A DNA stretch of 64,000 nucleotides from Paenibacillus tianmuensis (GTDB lineage: Bacteria; Bacillota; Bacilli; Paenibacillales; NBRC-103111). Below, one piece after another: positions 62,501 to 64,000 of the stretch; position 1 is the stretch's first letter; each line of letters starts with the position of its first letter. The position numbers were made by a program, and so were the translations under genes. The DNA is taken from NCBI RefSeq assembly GCF_900100345.1, contig NZ_FMTT01000013.1, positions 1-64,000 on the forward strand. The letters are read 5' to 3'. Under the pieces are notes generated by a model, which was not told the origin of the DNA, ran no database searches, and saw only the letters and a list, made by a program, of their open reading frames with translations.

Positions 62501-64000
62501 GACGTATACATCACGTAGGCGAGACTGCGCGCATGCGTATCGCTTTTTAAATCATCGGGGCTATGTAGGGACCGTTCTTCATCCCCGATTTCGATGGCGA
62601 TGACCTCTGCTTCCAGCTTGCCTGCGCTCAGCCTCCCCTTCTGAACGAGCACGACCTTGGCTCCGCTATCCTGCAGCATATACTTGATCCGGTCCTCGGG
62701 ATAACCGGGATCGATGGGCATATACGCGCCGCCCGCTTTCAATACCGCGAGCATTCCGACTACCATCTCAAGGGACCGCTCGGCCGCAACGCCGACAATC
62801 TGGTCCGCACCGCTCCCCTTGCTGCGTATCATTCCGGCGAGCTTGTTCGCCCGCTCGTTCAGTTCCCAGTAAGTCAGCTCCTTGCCTTCGTGCCATAGCG
62901 CGACCCGTTCCGGCGTCTTCCGCGCCTGTTCCTCGAACAGCTCATGAATGCATGCCTCGCGCGGATACGCCGCCCCCGTACGGTTCCAGTCTGCAAGCAG
63001 CCGGTTCCGTTCCGCCGGGTCGAGCATCCGAAGCTCCTTCACCCGGGCCTCGGGCTGTTCCATCGCCGCTCGGAGCAGGTTCACGTAGAAGCCGATAAGC
63101 CGCTGGACCGTTTCCTTGCGGAACAAGTTCGTGTTGTACTCCACCCGGATTTCCATCTCGTCATCCTCCTGATGGATATCGAACAGCAGATCGACTTGGG
63201 TCGCATCCATATCCGGTTCGATCCAACCTTCCTTCGCCTCGGCGAACGCCGCTTCTTCCTTCGCCGCAACGACCATGTTAAACATGACGCGGAACAACGG
63301 ATTCCGGCTGCTGCTGCGGTACGGATTCAGCTTTTGAATAAGCCGTTCAAACGGGTAATCCTGCATATCGTAGGCTTCGTCCACTTGCTCGTGCACCCGG
63401 CGGAGCAGCTCGTCAAAGGCCGCTTCCCCGTCCATCTCCATCCGGATGGCGACGGTGTTTACGAAAAAACCGACCGCTTGCTGCAACTCCGGGCTGTAAT
63501 GCCTTCCCGCAAACACCGTGCCCACCACGACATCGCTCTGGCGCGAGCATTTATGCAGCAGCACATAGTAGGTGCAAAGCAGCGCGGAAAACGGGATCAC
63601 CCGCTTCTGCATACAAAGCGTCCGCAGTCCCTGAACCACCTCGCGGGGGATCAGCTGAATTTCAAGCGCCCCTGCGAAGCTGAGCCCGGGCCGGGCAGGG
63701 AAATCCGTCGGCAGCTCAAGCATAGGCAGCTCTCCCTGAAACTGCTTCAGCCAATACGCTTCCTGCTCCCGGGTATGCGCCTCTTCGAACGTTTCCCGCT
63801 GCCACAGCACATAGTCCGCATACCGGATTCCCGGCGCGGGCAGCTCCTCGCCGTTCGGTACGCCCGCATGCGCGTTATAGAACCACTTGAAGTCGTGCCA
63901 AATGCGCTGGAAGGTCGTGGCATCCGAGATGATATGATGCAGCTTGAGGATCAGCATCCCCTCCGCTTCGCCCATACGTATCCAAATGATCTGAAACAGC
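59563..64000 (-). CDS. Non-ribosomal peptide synthetase, C-A-T-C-T visible (5' end beyond window)
   Basis: The frame is open through the right edge, so the N-terminus is missing. About 1478 residues are visible; numbering here starts at the Met encoded at 63975. Domains in order: condensation (HHIISDA at 13-19), adenylation (TSGSTGRPKG at 491-500, GELCVGGDGVARG, KLRGFRIELGEI), thiolation (GGHSLK, Ser878), condensation (MHHIISDGV at 1058-1066) and a final thiolation domain (CGGNSLAL, Ser1425). Hand alignment to GrsA gives the A-domain code DAFWLGMTFK, close to valine-type codes. The last condensation-thiolation unit has no adenylation domain, and no thioesterase is fused. Confidence 0.95.
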   Translation of the reverse strand, partial: LFQIIWIRMGEAEGMLILKLHHIISDATTFQRIWHDFKWFYNAHAGVPNGEELPAPGIRYADYVLWQRETFEEAHTREQEAYWLKQFQGELPMLELPTDFPARPGLSFAGALEIQLIPREVVQGLRTLCMQKRVIPFSALLCTYYVLLHKCSRQSDVVVGTVFAGRHYSPELQQAVGFFVNTVAIRMEMDGEAAFDELLRRVHEQVDEAYDMQDYPFERLIQKLNPYRSSSRNPLFRVMFNMVVAAKEEAAFAEAKEGWIEPDMDATQVDLLFDIHQEDDEMEIRVEYNTNLFRKETVQRLIGFYVNLLRAAMEQPEARVKELRMLDPAERNRLLADWNRTGAAYPREACIHELFEEQARKTPERVALWHEGKELTYWELNERANKLAGMIRSKGSGADQIVGVAAERSLEMVVGMLAVLKAGGAYMPIDPGYPEDRIKYMLQDSGAKVVLVQKGRLSAGKLEAEVIAIEIGDEERSLHSPDDLKSDTHARSLAYVMYTSGSTGRPKGVMVEHRNVIRLVQNTDYVRFEDSDAILQTGAPAFDATTFEIWGALLNGIKLYVTSDNVLLNADHLGRFIANHGISHLWLTAPLFNQLSDMKPELFAPLKVLLIGGDALSVRHVNKVLAAVPGLRIQNMYGPTENTTFSTCYPITGPHETNVPIGKPIRHSTAYIVDAYGELLPVGVPGELCVGGDGVARGYLNRPELTAQKFVDNPFEPGAKMYRTGDLARWLPDGHIEFMGRMDNQIKLRGFRIELGEIEAKLAEHPHAKEVVVMVREERPGDKALCAYFVADRDIPASEWRAYLAKALPEYMIPTAFVQIDKMPIKETGKIDKGALPEPNGATYRARARQQPETELERELAALWMQTLGLTDVGIDDPFFELGGHSLKATIIVSQLNKQFHTDLSLTEFFSGPTIRELARRLSARADSPYSPIAPAGKQESYPVSTAQKRMYIVSMLTHGGTGYNIPLVLSLEGRLDRDRLGYVFRELIRRHESFRTSFHIVDGELVQRIDEEAKLDLECLSVETEEEAGRIIRNFIRPFDLSRAPLIRGLLLQQREDRHLLLLDMHHIISDGVSLDILFREIIALYQGEFLSPLRIQYKDYAAWQHDFLASERVRKQGDYWVDVLAGELPALQLATDYPRPAIQTFAGTHVSCQASPEVLAALKRIEAETGATLYMILLTAYNVLLFRRTGQEDLVVGTPIAGRSHADTQNLIGMFVNTLAMRNKPSGKMTFREFADQVKLHALEAYENQDYPFEDLPERIGYVRDVGRNPIFDTMFVLQHFDPLEAELKQLKVREHPIDYPVAKFDLTLFAIERDGGLRLELEYNTDLYRKETAERLTQDYLAILHQLAAEGTDKKLADFVLGCEPGAAPPQGELCDQEICLQPARDYRSHSAASASVTRIETQLIGIVENLLHTEGIGPDDNFFLCGGNSLALIRLVAEMEAAFGVVPSIMEIREAPVISEWARKVESLQKQAAL

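Noticed and set aside
1-64000. CRISPR arrays, tRNA or rRNA genes
   Set aside because: I saw no regularly spaced repeats, no tRNA cloverleaf with a TTCGA-type arm and no rRNA segments on either strand, although a covariance-model scan was not possible.

Overview
The window looks like chromosomal DNA from a spore-forming, facultatively anaerobic Firmicute, most likely Paenibacillus or a close relative. Pointers are the Gram-positive style ribosome binding sites (GGAGG, with several TTG and GTG starts), a T-box riboswitch before argS, spore-coat type genes (CotSA/CotS), a NucA/NucB nuclease, an LplABC-type sugar transporter and a CYP102-type P450. Both ends are cut: an IS4-type transposase enters at the left edge, and a non-ribosomal peptide synthetase (NRPS) gene runs off the right edge.

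Layout. (a) 1-3.0 kb is a worn accessory zone: a transposase end, a duplicated and broken start of a DHFR-like gene, and an L,D-transpeptidase fragment joined tail-to-tail to a xanthine dehydrogenase fragment. (b) 3.0-19.7 kb holds mostly single genes: YebC-like regulator, a phosphotransferase, a P450/reductase fusion with a divergent LysR regulator, a GNAT pseudogene, a DUF4272 protein, the CotSA/CotS-like pair, a GH18 chitinase with a catabolite-repression-like site, a secreted nuclease, an Rrf2 regulator with a thioredoxin reductase/thioredoxin pair, and moeA. (c) 19.8-33.0 kb is an anaerobic-respiration island. It has a seven-gene operon for a non-canonical membrane nitrate-reductase-like complex (molybdopterin subunit with a Cys Mo ligand, four-cluster ferredoxin subunit, Tat-exported Rieske protein, b-type cytochrome subunit, three small proteins), a radical SAM protein, a truncated globin, a NarK-like transporter fused to a PAS domain, anaerobic ribonucleotide reductase NrdD/NrdG, the Fe-S repair protein Ric and YwiC. 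Four promoters here carry FNR-like boxes placed about 32-33 bp from a plausible -10 element, so the island reads as one oxygen-controlled regulon.

(d) 33.0-36.9 kb is a siderophore/corrinoid-type ABC importer in one operon with a methyltransferase, behind tandem AT-rich palindromes. (e) 37.0-43.2 kb has argS with its arginine T-box (specifier read as CGG), SelO, a SUFU-domain protein, an amino-acid permease collapsed by an internal deletion and a small unknown protein. (f) 43.3-51.2 kb is a sugar-use operon: LacI regulator, solute-binding lipoprotein, two permeases and a large clan GH-A glycosidase, with clustered TGTAA/TTACA operator-like sites.

(g) 53.2-64.0 kb, all on the minus strand, is the most interesting region: NRPS (C-A-T-C-T visible), free thioesterase, both subunits and the ATP-dependent activase of a 2-hydroxyacyl-CoA dehydratase, a MATE exporter and a methyltransferase. 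The tight spacing suggests one biosynthetic operon in which an oxygen-sensitive radical dehydratase works with an NRPS. I do not recognise this combination as a described pathway. No tRNA, rRNA or CRISPR array was seen.
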